Shown here piece after piece: positions 25,198 through 39,451 of a DNA stretch of 64,000 bases. Origin of the DNA: Struthidea cinerea (Eukaryota > Chordata > Aves > Passeriformes > Corcoracidae); the NCBI GenBank assembly GCA_013397865.1, contig VZTI01000922.1, positions 805,396 to 869,395 on the forward strand. The letters are read 5' to 3'. Below the pieces are notes generated by a model. That model saw only the letters and a program-made list of their open reading frames with translations. It was not told where the DNA came from and made no database searches. Made by a program: the position numbers and the translations under genes. Positions within the stretch are counted from its first letter, which is position 1. Each line of letters starts with the position of its first letter.

Positions 25198-27837
25198 CCC
25201 AGTTAAAATTGCTTTTTGTCTGATCTTAGTCATCAGTGGGTTGCAGATCTGTGCCAAATCCCATTGAAATCGATGAGGTGACCTGCTTAAAGATGCCATT
25301 ATGGCATATTAGGACATAAGTTTTTAAAACAGAAGAAAACTTACACAAATATTCAAGTAACTATGTTAATACACTTGACATATCCAAATAAAAAAAAACC
25401 CTTTATAATTGGTAAGAAAATATAACCCAAAAAGAAATTTTCAATAATTCCTCTATGTACAATCTTACTCATCCCATGGACCTTCTTTAATTACTGCATT
25501 AATAATAAAGCTACACTTGCCTTTAGTTTTTTATTCTTGTGTATTTTGGGACAACCAATAATTCTGCATCTGTGTTAGCTGTCTAGCATACTTGTGAGAA
25601 TAAAAGAACCTATTGAGTGCTTAGACAAAAAACAGTGTTTGCCATTTGTGTGATCTGTTTGAATCTGGAAGATTGAGTCAGTTTTATTCACTTTTGCTAT
25701 TTACTGCTAGTGGTCTTTGATGGGTACATAAATCAGGTGTCACTGTTTCAGCTTCCTAATTAGGGAATTGATGTTATTTCAGGGGGAAAAGATAGTAAAA
25801 AAATCAGTAAATTCTTTAGTTTGCATATGTATGCACTCATTATTCACATGTCTTTGCTGGGAACTACTGTCAGTGCTCGTGCATTTCATGTAGAATTATG
25901 GTAAATAAGATTAATGAGAAAGGAAAACAAATCATATCCAGTTGTGCGTGGCAAGTTTTTTGAGCAGGAATTTTCCGTTTGATTTTCTTCTGTGGAAGAA
26001 AAAAATCTCAAAAATTACTACTAGGAAAACCTCACATCTGTCTCAGGAAAGGCCTGATGCACAAATTGTTGAAGGGTGGGATGATATTGGGAAAAAACCA
26101 CTAGATGTTTGCCATGTTCTTCCACTCTTCCCCCAGGCACATTTTGTTGATCGCTGGAGGAGACAGTGCATTGACATAGGTGGATATTTTATCTGACCCA
26201 ACTATGTTATCTAAGGTGACTGTTTCCACCATTTCCCAGTCCTTTTATAAGGAAACTGCTGACCTATATTATTCCAAAAACCCATCCTCTGTACACACCT
26301 CAGCATGTCAGTGACCTTCTCCAAAACTTCTCATGCTTCGATGTTTTCATGAGGCTGATTTAGAAATTCCTCATGGATGAGATACGCTATAAGATCACAA
26401 GAACCTGAAAAATAGACAAATCTTTTGGAATAAAGTATGAATAAAGTTAAAACTGACCTAAAAAGTAAAATTCATCTTCATGCAAAACCAAATTCAAGCA
26501 AAAATTAGAAATATGTAATGGAAAAATTTACAATTAAAACTCCTGTTTTTCTGGGTGCAGAAAAAATTTTGAGTTGGTATTCGTTTTCTCTTATGGTAGT
26601 TTGGATCCCTATCACTGGCAGCATTTTGACTTGAATGAAGATGGGAAAATGCAAACCTCTTAGCAGCTTGTTCCTCAAGCCTTCTGAAAGTAATTTCTCC
26701 TCCAACAAATATTGTGGCAAAGGTAGAGATTTGGGACTTTATGTTAAACCAGTCCAAACCAACATACCAATCCTACGTGTTATCTGAAATTCACAAAGAT
26801 TATCCTAAGAAAACAAACTGTTGGATGTTTATTGGGACTACTACAAGAAGCATTTGGAAGGATTTTAACTTGTTGGGTTGGCTGTTTGTCTGTCATCATC
26901 GTTATATGGACTATTTCTTCTCTGTGCACCATCATAAATCATCTGTTCAAAGTAGGTTTCTTAAGTTCTCATAAGTTTTTTTATTTTGAAGTAATACATA
27001 AAAAATGTTGCTGTTGCCACAGATGACCTCCTCATTAACCAGAATTGGAGATGAAAGGCACTGAAATGTTTCAATGTTAATGAAGTTCAGAGGATGGTTT
27101 TTGTAATAAGAGATTAATTATCAATTCTTGTTCAACTTCTCAGATACATGCCACTGATAATGCCTGTGGATTAAGTCGACAGTACTCTTAATTCGTCCTT
27201 AGGTATGTGTTGTGCAGCATAATTTACATGTTTTCAAATGCTGCAAATCTGCCCTATTGAAATAAAAATCAGTTTTAGTGTCTACTACCAAAAGACACTA
27301 AAGGTAACAAAAATGTAGAAGAACTGGAAATAAATACTATAAAAATGCCTTTTAGAGTAAGAGCATTTTTACTTTTAAAACCCAAGAAAGGCATTTTTAA
27401 AGTTAGGATTAACTTGTGCATGATTGTCTCAATACATTTCATTGGCAATACAATAAAAACTAAGTTAAACTTTCAAATATTTATGACTTTAATTTTGTTT
27501 GGTTCCTTGCTTAAATGTATGTGCCTTTCCTCTCCTCCCTCCCTCTAATGACATCTGGATCGTAGGTATTCCACAGGTCATGGTTGAGATATAATGATCT
27601 GTAATAGGGTTATAAGACTGTTTTGAACTAGGAAAAAACCTATTAGTAAGATACTTATACATTTGCAGTTCTAGCCACACATGAAGTGTATATGTCCTGC
27701 TATGGGAAGACATGAAAGGTGCGTTAAAGAAGGATTTATTCTCTGGTTTTAGTATTTTCTTAATCTAGTAGTATTTTTTTAGACTTTGACGTTCACATGA
27801 GGGACCACACGTTATGAAACTACTACACCTTATATTC
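25198..27837. other. Unique AT-rich non-coding DNA
   Basis: No gene was recognised. It contains a perfect 10-bp stem hairpin (arms 27274-27283 and 27293-27302, 9-nt loop). Nothing else stands out. Confidence 0.5.
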
Positions 27838-27960
27838 AAGACGAGGTTAAACCTGGTCTAGTGGGAGATGTCCCTGATCGTGGAAGGGGATTTTGGGACT
27901 AGATGATCTTTAAGGTCCCTTCCAACCCCTTAACATTCTATTATTCTATGGTTCTGTGAA
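27838..27960 (+). mobile_element. CR1 LINE 3' end fragment
   Basis: About 120 bases of plus-strand CR1 3' terminus: ACCTGGTCTAGTGGGAGATG, then TCCCTG, then ACTAGATGATCTTTAAGGTC and CCTTCCAACC, ending in the tail ACATTCTATTATTCTATGG. Only the 3' UTR remains. It is close to the standard CR1 end, so less diverged than the copies at 39.5 and 44 kb. Confidence 0.92.
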
Positions 27961-30900
27961 ATTAAACTTCAGTTTGTATGGACTTCACATGAAGTGCAAC
28001 AAATGCAGAGTATAGCAGAAATGTATTATCAGAGTTCACTAAATAAGTTCTTTTGCAACTATTTTGGACATCAGAGTGACAAAGGTATTTGTAGACATCT
28101 AGACAGGGGAAAACTATAAGGAACAGTAACTTTTCTCTTTCTTTTTTTTGACACTAAAATGAAAACTACATTTAATCAAGTCCCCTCAATACTAGATTAT
28201 GCACTAAGCATTTATAATAGTTTCTAAAGAAATTATACATAATGTGAACTTACATTAAAGGACCAAAAAATGAAGTATATACTGAATTAATCACTTAAAA
28301 CTGTATCATGGAAGCACTGCTAGACAGCAACATGTTCTGTATAGGTCAGCTGATGAAAAACAAATAAAACTGATTCCAGTTGTCTATATGTGATCACTTT
28401 TTTCTCCCCAAGGATTCTGGGAAAATCATCATAAGATCCTTGAGAGTAGTACTTGTTTAGTGATTTCAGAAGGCAAGTTACTAGTTCCAAGTGTTCATTA
28501 AAGATTAAGGTACAACTAAAAAATTAGGGCTATGTAGGTATCAGGATAATCAAAGTACTATAGTTTTGTTTTGTTTGTTTTTTCTCCTTTGGGATTAAAT
28601 TTATATGGAAGGATTATTTTGCTCTCTTCCTAATTCTTTCCCAGCTGTGGAAAAGTGATATGTGGACATTAATTTGCTAATTTAGATCTACATTTTCCAG
28701 TTTGATTTAGGATATAGTATTTTTTTAATGAAATCTCCAGAGAAACTGTGTACCTTTTTCATTTTTAGACATAGAGATAATTTTAGAATTTCTTTTCAGA
28801 AATTCACTGACTTGTTTTAAATTCTTTTGGTTTCTGAGGACTGCTTGGTTAGAATTCTGTATTTTTCAGCGATTTCCTCTCTCCCTCCGCCCCCCGCCAT
28901 TAACATTTACTGGTTTTATATGTTCTTGGTTATTTTTCTGCCTAGAATACATTCTGTAAATGACAATGTTGGAAGGCCACAAAGATATTCTTTTATCATG
29001 TAATACTCTTCCTGGTTACTGTATCTTCTTTTTTTTGCTATTTTAATCATTGTCTTCTCCAGTGACAGTCTCCATTTTAATGTACAGTTCGTGCTTGTTT
29101 TCGCATGTAGAGTATGCTGAGTTTTTTGATAGGAGTACTAAACTACAGGTAAATAAAATAGAATAATTCATGCTAGCTGATTAAAACAGGGTTTTTTTGT
29201 GGGAGGTGGGTGAATGTGTGAATCAAGTCTATTACAAAAACTTCCTGAGTCCATCACAAATCTGTGAGGAAGGCAGGTTCTCATACATCTTACTTGACCA
29301 AAACCTATTGACTCTAGTTCTCTCTTAAATGACAAAAAGCTATAGAATCCGTCTCATTCTCTGCCCTGCCTTTCAAAAACTAGATGGAGAGAGGAGAGAT
29401 ATGTTTTTTTGAACAACTTGCAGCGTACTCATTGCAATAGAAACATGGAGTGTGAGATGCTGGTAGAATAGCTGGCAGATTTTAGAAATCCTTACCACTC
29501 AACCGATTGTGTTAATCAGCAAAATATCTGCCTCTTAGTGATTATTAAAATCTCAAGCATTTTTTTCCTGGAATGGGGTGACTATTATTCGTATTTTCTC
29601 AGTCATCTTTTTTGGTTTCTGCCAGTAATTAAAATGTTTTAAAAAACCTCCACCTTGTCCAGAAATGGCACCTCAGTGTCTTCTCTTTTCAACAATTATT
29701 CTGAGGTATTTACACCAAATATACTAAGTTCATTTTCTTCTCATCTCTCTTACCAAATACCAGTCATGAGTAGTACAGCTGGTTTCACTAGTATCTGTCA
29801 CCAATATTCATGAAGCTAACATTTATGTATTTTCATTTGCTTATGCTCACCAGTGTGTCTGCCAGGAAGAAGTACATTCATACAGTCTATACAAGAGCTT
29901 TGTAGTAAAATTAATGCTACATTCAGCTGGGTCTTCCATTAGGAAGGAGCGTTCCCACAGGCAGTACTGCAGCACAGTAGCTCTTTAGGATAGGAAAGAA
30001 CAGTTTTTGCCTCAGCTGAGATTTTCAGGGAGCCTCGTGAAAAAGGATTAAATGAGAGAAAACTTCCAGCACAAATCAAAACCAGCCTCAGGCTGGACAA
30101 AACCTTGAGATGGTGTGCTAACACGTACTATCTCTTCCTTTCTGGTACTTGCTAATACACCAGTGCAGAGACAGGAATTCCCAAAAGTAGCATGTGGAAA
30201 CCTGCTCCCCAGTGCTGCAACACCTCAGGAATTAGAGAGGGTTTTCCAATGGCTGTTGATCCCAGCATACCACAGCATGCCATATTGATACCACAGCATG
30301 GCAGTGGCACAACCTCAGGGGCAGTGGGGAGGAAGCTAAGAAACCCTTTATGATTACAGAGAACAGATTTTTAGACATGAAGGACAGAAGGAGCTATTCA
30401 GTTGGCTGGTCTGATCTGAGTTCATAAACAAACTGGAATGAAGGACTTCCTCAGATTAATTATTATTTCCAATCAGGCATCATTCTTGTTTCACAAATTT
30501 CTGGTTTGGATAGTTCTCTGCTGTGCTTGGCCAGTGGATCCAATGACTAATTACTGTCATTATGGAAGCCAGCATGTGCTTTATTTGCAGGATACATTCA
30601 GCTAACATTAGCTTACATATATGGGTTGGTTTTTTTGTTGTTGTTTTTTTCATATTTTGATAATTTTACCTGGTAGAATGCATATTCTTTCATTGTTAAA
30701 TGGGGAACAGAAAGTTGCAAGGGTATGAGAGACCCAAGTCAGTAGTAAAATAAAGCAGTAAGATAAGAAAATCTGGTCCAGTAGAATATCAAATACTATG
30801 TGTGGTAACATTTGTTTAAGATTATTTCCTCTATGAATCTCCTTAATTCTCTACAAATTTTAACACTGCAGCTATAAATATGCCAGTATTAGCTAAATTT

Positions 30901-33900
30901 ATAAGATATTTTAATGAAAAGGGTAAAGGACGGTTAAATGACAATGTAAAATGACTGAAAATCAAAATAAAATTGGAAAACAAAAATAGATTAACAGATT
31001 TTGTTTTGGATTTGGGGAATATAATTTTAGTTGCATCTTGTCCTTGACTGCCATAGACTAGAAAAGTCAAAATAGAACATGTAAAGATGACATTTTTAAA
31101 GAAGCTAAACCAAGAGAGACTCTTTGGACTTGGAGCATTGCTTCCCCCTTCCCTTTCTCCAGAAATATAGGATAAAATGTCTTAATATTGGCTTGTTCTT
31201 AGGAATATAAACAACATATATATTAGAAACCATCAGGCTGTGAAGTAACATCTTACATGAAAATCATCTTAGAGTTTGTAAAATATTAGCAATTTTTAAT
31301 TTTCTTATCAGATGTGACTTATAGTCTCACATAAATCAGGGATATTAAAAAATCAAACCCATGAAATGCTGTGTCAAGCATAAAATTAAATTCTTGGAAT
31401 AAGTTTAATTTTTTTTTTATATTCATTATCTTTTGTTTCACCAAATATAAAATTCATCCTCTTTTCTGAGGTTGAATTTAACTGCACAATAGTCATTTTC
31501 CTTATAGGTGTCAGTACTTTGTGCTGCTGCATTGTTCCCTTACTCTTCCCTCCCCAAACTCCCCCGTTAGTTACAGAGTCATTTTTCTGCATATGAATTC
31601 ACATGTTAACCCTCTTTGCTGCTGTCCTCTGTCTAAGCTTTCTGTAATCTTAAATTCATAAACTCCTCAGTGGCAGTGCTTTGCTTTGCTTTGCAGCTAG
31701 AGCATCTGGCATATCCAAGTGGCCTCATGCATAAGCCAGGAACGGAAGATACTGACTCTAGTCTCTCTCTCTCAGGCTGTGGTATTCATACAGCCCTGGT
31801 TACTATAGTTCAATCTGTTTACACTCTCTAATGAATTCATACAAAATTCCTTTGAGATGCAGAGGATGTACCGCTGTTCACATTTTATAGGTGGGTGTTG
31901 AAGCACCACAAAAACCTGTGATGCTTTTTAAAAAAGAATGAATTGTTTTTCCTTTTGCTTTTTATGACTTTCAACGCTTGGATCTCTGAAGTCAAGATTC
32001 AAATGAAACACTACTAATTCCAACTGATCCTTAATTGCTGTCCGGGAAGTTGTGTAACAGAGAAATTGAGGTGGCTGGTGGCCCCATCTGGTTTGGTAAA
32101 AGCTTGTAGTCTCGATTACTTGAGCTCTGTCCTCATCACCTCATCTGCCTCAGTCACTCTCTGTCTGGAAGGAAATGTGAGTCATCAGCAGACAGAACTT
32201 CCTATTTGGCAAGAGCTGCCCTGACTTTAAATAATAGCTTTCCAGGCTATGTTTTTCCTTATGGATGCCTCTCTTGTATTTTGACCTTCATCTTCTTGAT
32301 GGACTGAGATGTGGTTCTTTAATGGTGCACTGGACCTTAGCCAGATTTTCTTTTCCCTATTTCCTTTTTTTTTTTTTTTTTAAATTTTTGTCTAGCTAAT
32401 AAAAGTATTAGAATTTGAGTGAAATTCTTCTCATTAGTGCACAGATGACTTAAGGAGATTTTTAACACTGTTAACGAGATGTTTTACTAAATCTCTTAAA
32501 TTTTGCAAAGTTGAGTATTGAAATACTTAAAACAATCTGGGAGTGTGTATCTTTCCCAAGATCAAATAGGATTGTTCTGTTATATTTCAAATTTGCCACA
32601 AAGATCTTTTCTTTTTTCTGTGTTATGGATCCACATGCCTGGAATGCTGTATGTGGAATCAAAACTATCATTGTATGCATTTGTTTTTCATTGCAAGAAA
32701 AGAATTCTTACGAGATTCTTACAAGTTTTGTACTGAAAACAAATTACCTCTCTCACCAAACACAGATGTTTTGAGTCCCTGATGAAGTTCTGAAATGCAA
32801 GTCTATATTTTTTCCTCAATTTCACACTCCAGTTTTCCTAGCACTACCTATTAAGAGTGAAATAGGGTGAATTGCAAAGAATTTAATAAAAAATAGTGTG
32901 GTAATGTGAAAATAAATGTAGGTTTTGTCAAAAATACTTCTGCTGTAAGAATCTTATTCCTTAGCACACCTTATATAACCTCTTTGACTTAAAAAGAAAA
33001 AAAAAGAAAATTTAAAGTTGTTTTAGAATGAATGGCAAATCTTAAGTATTTTATGTTTCTTGTTTTGAAGAAAACAAAGCAAAATGTGTGCCCAGAATTT
33101 TTATTAATTACTTTATTTGGTTACATTATAACTGGTTAGTTTTTAATTTATGTGAATTCATTAATTAATCTTAAAACTGAAGAACTTTCATGGGGAAAAA
33201 TCTTTCAAAAAGGGATTTGCATTATACACATCCTCTTATATGCTCAGTTAATCCTTACACAATACTAAATACTTTTATTTTGATACACAAGATTTGACTT
33301 TCATTCTGTCCATAATTCATTTCTAGCAAGAATAAGAGAGGGTAAAAAAATATTTATGTGAGTGCCTGACATTTATCTGTTTGCAGTAGGCAGAACCCAG
33401 AGTGAAATGATTTCTGGAGAGTTACATGGCTAAATGGGGAGATGTGAGAGTCCTGTGTGTGTTGTAGGGAAAGCATGAAAGTTGCCATGGCTAGTTTAAG
33501 ACTTATAGCCCACTTCCCTCTAAGCCTGAGGATCACGTCCTTATTTTCAGTAATAACAAGGGCTCAAATGTATTCAGTTTCTTTTTGTAACTCTTGCCCT
33601 ACTTGTGAGAGAGCTCTCAAAATTGGGTTTTGAATGTTCTAGCCCAATCTTTGCAGTTAAGCCAACAGCATTTTTAAATTATCAAATAATGCAAAGAATT
33701 ATCAGATTCATACATAATTTATAGAGCATATCATTAGTTTAGCCAGACATATCTGTTTTCCTGTAGAGGTTAATCTATCCGTTATATGAATTAAATTTTA
33801 TTTCATATGAATAATGTTTTTTGTTGTTACATAAGGGCCTATTTATTCAATATAAAGGCAATTATCAGAGTTGTTGAAGGAAATATTAAGGGCCTATTTG

Positions 33901-35617
33901 GTATGTTTAGGAAAAAAGAAAAAAATCAGATTGTTCTGAATTTCAATCAATTCCAGTGCCTTGTATTTGGTAGAGTTAATATAAATGAAACATTGTAATG
34001 TTGTGTTTCATACTCTAATAGTATCTCCTTGCATTTCAATAGTTTGCCCTTTTTCAAGCTGCTGGATGAGAACCCAAATTCAGCTAGCGGTCAGCCTGGT
34101 GCATAAGATACCAGTAGATAAAGCTGATGGATTTATCTTACCTGAAATGAGGCATTATCTTTTCTGTTCATGTGTGTGTATTTATCTCCACAGACATTAC
34201 AGCTACCGGTAACAGCAATGAATCTATTCAGAGAAATCATCTAGCTAAGAAAAAAAGAGACAGGAGTGAGAAAAACCAGTGCCCCCACACCTAGAAATCT
34301 GCTTATATAGATCATGTCAGCCAAACAGTTTGGACATTTAAGTATCTGCTGCTCATTTAAAACAATCACTTAAGAGTTTTGCTGAATTTAGGCTGCAGAA
34401 AGGGTGAGTAAAACAACTCTTACCTATGGCCTTTCACTTAGTTTTAGAAAATCAAGTTTTACCATTAGGAATCATTTCTGTGGAGGGTAATAATGCCAAC
34501 AAGATGCTAATGTCTGTAGGACTGTTACTGTCTTTGTAGAATTGGCAGAATTTTACATTGGGGAAAAAAAAGCATCACTCATATGTATGCAAGAGCACAG
34601 AAGAGAGAACAGTACCAGATGTAGTTTTGAGAAATGAGATTTGCATAAGGTCTTGGTTCACAATGTTTGCAGATGTTGTGGCAAGGGCAAAATAAATTAT
34701 TTAGATGTGTCAAGGTGAGGAGAGGACCTACCTTTATATCAGAATACTTGTCATAGAGGACAGAAAACCCAGTAAGGGAAAAGAGGAAGGTGCCTTTTCA
34801 ATGCAAGAGAGTCTAAGTATGAACAAGAAGTACAATAACGGTTAAGGAGGTAAAAGACACTGAAAAGAAGAAGCTGCTTTTGAGTGAGTGGGAAATGGCT
34901 ATAAAGATACAGAATCTAATAAGTATAAGGGTTTTCTGAATTTAGGATAGCAAACTGAAATTATAAAATGTGATACTATGAAGAGGAAACAGGAATCTAA
35001 TATGATGTTGAATTCAGTAGCAGAGCTAAAATACCAAGAAAAAAAAATACAAGAAAATTCTGAAAATTGAAACCATTGAAGGAATATTATTAGTACTACT
35101 ACTGCTACAAAAGGTAAATTAGTTTTAAAAATCCTCCAGATCATAGATCTCCCTTACTAATTTTGAAAACAAGCTATCTGAAACACCAGCAGACTGTAAA
35201 TAGAATAGCCTTTAAAATGGAAACTGGTCAGAAAATGACAAAACCAGTTCAGAACAATAACATTGCTTTGTTAGACTGCAGTGATTAGGAATGTGTTAGC
35301 TGTTGAGGTTTCACCCACTTAATGCTTTGTCCTTTCTCGAGGACACAATAGTATAGTTTCATAATCTCAGAGTGCTGATTGCTGGGCTGATTAAAATTAG
35401 CCAGGATAGTCACCACTGAGACTTGTACTTGTTTAGCCTTGTGTTGTGAACCTGTAAGCGTTCTCCAGAAGGAGAATCTGAACTCAATCTCTGTGTGGTG
35501 CATGATTGTGAAAGCATTTGTGATGAGCTCAGGCTGCAGCTGGCAGCTTGATGCCGACTTTCAGTTTCCAGTCTTGGGTTATAGGTTTTATACACTTCTA
35601 CTAGGTACAACTTAAAC
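27961..35617. other. Unique AT-rich non-coding DNA
   Basis: The longest repeat-free stretch, 7.7 kb, with no gene or transposon recognised and all frames under 90 codons. Minor content: a CT/C-rich patch at 28880-28900, a 13-base direct repeat with a 21-base period (30267-30279 and 30288-30300), T/G runs at 30629-30650, three CTTTG units near 31678-31693 and a 17-base T-run at 32365-32381. It could be intronic, but no splice-linked coding was seen. Confidence 0.5.
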
Positions 35618-36455
35618 AATCATAGAATATGCTAAATTGGAAGGGACACACAAGGATCATCAAAGTCCAACTCCTGGCCCTGCACAGGACACACCGAGAG
35701 TCGCACCATGTGCCTGAGAGCACTGCCCAAATTCTTCTTGTACTCTGCCAGGCTTTGTACTGTGACCACTTCCCTGGGGAGCCTGTTCCAGTGCCCAAAC
35801 ACCCGCTGGTGAAAAGCCTTTTCCTGATATCCAACCTAAACCTCCCTTTACTCAGCTTCAGGACATTTCCTTGGGTCCTGTCATGAGTGAAGAGATCAGT
35901 GTCTGCCCCTTCTCTTTCCCTCACAAGGAAGTTGTAACTGCAATGAGGTCTCCCCTCAGTCTCCTCCAGGATGAACAAACCAAGTGACCTCAGCCACTCC
36001 TCATACGGCTTCCCCTCCAGACCCTTCACCATCCTCTTGGCCCTCCTTTGGATGCTCTCTTAGAGCTTAATGTCTTTCTTGTACTGTGGCACCCAAAACT
36101 CCACGCAGCACTGAGGCCGCCTCAGTGCAGAGCAGAGCGGGACAATCCCCTCCCTTGCCCTGCTGGCGATGCTGTGCCTGATGCCCCCCAGGACAGGGTT
36201 GGCCCTCCTGGCTGCCAGGGCACTGCTGACTCACATTCAGCTTGCCATTGACCAGGACCCCCAGGTCCCTCTCTGCAGTGCTGCTTTCCAGCCTCTCATT
36301 TCCCAGCCTATACACAACCAGGGCAGCCCCATCCAGGTGCAGAATCGGGCAGTTGCCCCTGTTAAACTTCATACAGTTGGTGGTTGCCCATAATTTGTTG
36401 AGGTCTCTCTGCAGGGCCTCTCTGCCCCAAGGGAGGCTCTGTGTTTGATCGCACC
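35618..36455 (-). mobile_element. CR1 LINE, minus strand, relatively well preserved
   Basis: Antisense CR1. The 3' tail is at 35618 (AATCATAGAAT on the plus strand) and the 5' truncation is near 36455. On the minus strand it encodes, in order, QRDLNKLW-type and MKFNRGNCPILHLDGAALVV sequence (ending near 36372), YRLGNERLESSTAERDLGVL, then a frame-disrupted RT tail, then MVKGLEGKPYEEWLRSLGLF and GRFRLDIRKRLFTSG. Two frame breaks separate the halves. This is the C-terminal end of ORF2 plus the 3' UTR. It looks younger than the neighbouring minus-strand copies. Confidence 0.93.
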
Positions 36456-39451
36456 AACAATTGCAGAAATACAGTAAATATTTGAATGCAAGTTAGAACC
36501 CATATAATTTGAGTAATTTAAAATGGTGTTATATATATTCATGCATGATGTGATTTTAAATTGAGATGAGATTAATCACTTTACAGGTGAAATACTTGTC
36601 CCTTTGAAAAGAATGGACAGAATGAAGGACAATAAATTTTAACAAAAGAATGGGAAGTAAGATACTGAAATATTAAAATATTCTAGCCAAGAACTGCATA
36701 ATATTTCAGATTCGTAGCAGTGTCCTATCCCTTTTAACTAAGAAGAAATATATATTGACAGAAAAAAAGATTCATAGCTTAGCCTGGAGCAAAATGTTCT
36801 TATTTCTGAATCTTTCACTGCATTTGAGAAGACGGCCAGTAGTATGGTTTATATTTTTCTGACATCTCTGCTTTTCTCTTTTGCCTAAACCAGAGGGAAA
36901 GCGTAGGCAAGAAGGAACTGTAGAATCCTCCTTTCAAAAAATGCTGAAGGCCTGCTGCTCCTCAAAGTGGAATTTTTCAAAGGACAATTAAGAGTTTCTG
37001 ACTCCCAACTAAAATCTTATTTAAATCTGAATCAAGGTTTAACCTAGCAGTTTTGACCCATGTCTTTTAAGGGTGGGAGAGCTCTACTTAGCCAAGTGAA
37101 ACAGACTTCCACTTTGTTAAAATATTAAAGTTTCATATAGATGAAAAGAGCTGCATTAATTCCTGTATAAACAAGTCAGTTATACAGTATTTCTGACACA
37201 TAGGAAAATTCAGAAATGTGCTGATAATCCTTACATCATGATTCATAGAATTTCACATCATTTTTTTCTGTACAGCTATTTTCTTTCTTTAAAAAGATAT
37301 CAAATATTTCACATGAGCTATGTGAATGAAGCAGATATAGTGAGAGGATACAAAAGAGTATTACAAAGAAATAATAAATTTTTAAAAATTAGATTTTTTT
37401 TTTAATTATTGTGGTTAGGAGTTGTACATTTTTGGCATTTCAGACTTGTGTCAAAATGTATTTCAAGGTTTGCAAGGACGGGTGTGGGGAAAATACTTCA
37501 TATCGAGTTTCTAAAGGAGATTAAAATCTCTGTGCATACAAAAAAACCCGACCCAAAACTTGTTTAACAAAACCAATAACAGTGTAATCTTATGTTCAGT
37601 GTTCTTCTTTCCAATCAAAGAACCTCACAAATTGCACTATGAGTGCGTTCAATCAACTAACATGAACTCTAGGTGGAAATGATATGATTTTTCAGCATTT
37701 AAGATAGTCTGTCAAAAGGGATTTGGGGTTTAAATTAAGAAATGCAATATTTATTACAAGTGGAATTTTGTGTGAGGTATTCTGGTTTATTAATCAGAAA
37801 AAGTACCCTGCAAGCTTTTCTGGATAGAATTGATACAAGTTTTTTTGAAGGGTGTTATTTGCTTCAGCGTGGTTCTTCCCAGCTGTGGGAAGTGCAGTAC
37901 AGTTTACAAGATGTTCTTTCAGCTGAATTACCAGCACAATTTGCTGGATGTTCCAGGGATTCTTCCCTCATTCAAGCATTTCCTCATCTGGAGTTCCATA
38001 TATTTTACTAGGATAAAAGGATATGACTGCAAGCCGAGACAAAAGAGGCATACAGATCCAGGAAGCATTGGATTTAGGCTCCATACTTTCGGTATACATG
38101 TTCAGTGAAATTGCAAACACCTGAGACACAGGTGTAATTTCAATGGATACTTTATTAGGACACTAAGTGGTAATACTCAGTATATTCAGCTTCTGTGAAT
38201 AGCAGTTATAAAAATTTTGCCAAATTCTGATAAATTGAATATACAAATGGTTTTGCTTTAGTACTGATGCTTATGATTTGTTTATTACGTTCTATTCCAG
38301 GAGCTAGATGTAGTTCATTTATTCTATTTGTTTCCAGAATGAAGATAATTCACAAGACTATTATCTGACTGCATGAAGGAAATCAAAAAGCTTGATAGAA
38401 CTAGTATTAATCAGGCTACATTCTATCTAAGCGTGTGCATATATACATATAGGCATAATTTACATGTATATATGGTATGCATATTTGTGTGTGGTATGTA
38501 AATTTGGTTATAGATACATATATTACATATATATCTTCAAGTGCAATAACTGTAGATGAATGAATTGAGAAATAAAGGCTATTTCTCTACAAAGTGTTGA
38601 TGTTTACATATTAAAGTAGCTTCCTGGTGCTAAATGATTATAATATTCCAAACTTTCAAAAAGACTTGTTCTTTTCTCCCCAGTGATGTGCCAGTTTCCT
38701 ACCTTAGGTAAAATTTATAGCCAAGAGTTGTAACTTTTCAGTTTATAAGTCTACTTGACCTAAGCATGAGTGTCAAATTTACCAGTTATCTCTTTACTTC
38801 TCTAGTAAAAATCTTTCCATCTTTGTGATCTCCTGTTATCTGCTGGGAGATAAGAAGGAAGCCTTTGGGATTTTGGGTTGCTTCAACTTTCAGTCCCTCA
38901 TCAGTTACTTCTCCTGACCCTGTGAGCAGCAAGCATATTGAAGTCTTTGTGATACCAAGAGCCACAAGACACAGTTCATACCATGTAGATAGGCTGAAGA
39001 GAAATACCTGGGCACTCCTGAGAAAAGAGGTAACTGTGGTTTCCCAGGGCGTGCTCTACTCTGCTGTGGCAGGAGATGTGATTGGATTGTTCTAGACACT
39101 GAGTGCAAGTCTTTAGCCTACAGCCAGGGAAAGGAGCAGTTTGGATATCAGCAGTCATTGCTGGCTCATTTCCCTCCAAGATGGATGTCCCAGTTTCCTT
39201 TTGCCCATACATCGCCTTCCTTGACTTATGGTGTCACCTTGGACACAACTGGGCTGCTTGAGCTGCACGCAGCCAACAGGCACTGGATATTCACCTCTGA
39301 CCTAATTTTACTTAGATTAAAGGGGAAAAACTCTCTGTAGACACAGGTTCTTTTCAGAGCAGCTGTATCAGGGAAGATTAAACATTGATCCAACATGGTG
39401 TGTCATCTCTAACAGTGGCCAAAAGTTGTAGCCTAAAACAGTGAGGCCCAC
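36456..39451. other. Unique AT-rich non-coding DNA
   Basis: No gene was recognised. An imperfect TA/TG-rich low-complexity zone lies at about 38430-38545. Confidence 0.5.

Noticed and set aside
24981..25299. Three frames rich in Lys or Phe across the poly(A) tract
   Set aside because: They are translations of a homopolymer run and say nothing about coding.
35601..36372. 143- and 101-codon minus-strand frames
   Set aside because: Both are pieces of a CR1 ORF2 separated by frameshifts.
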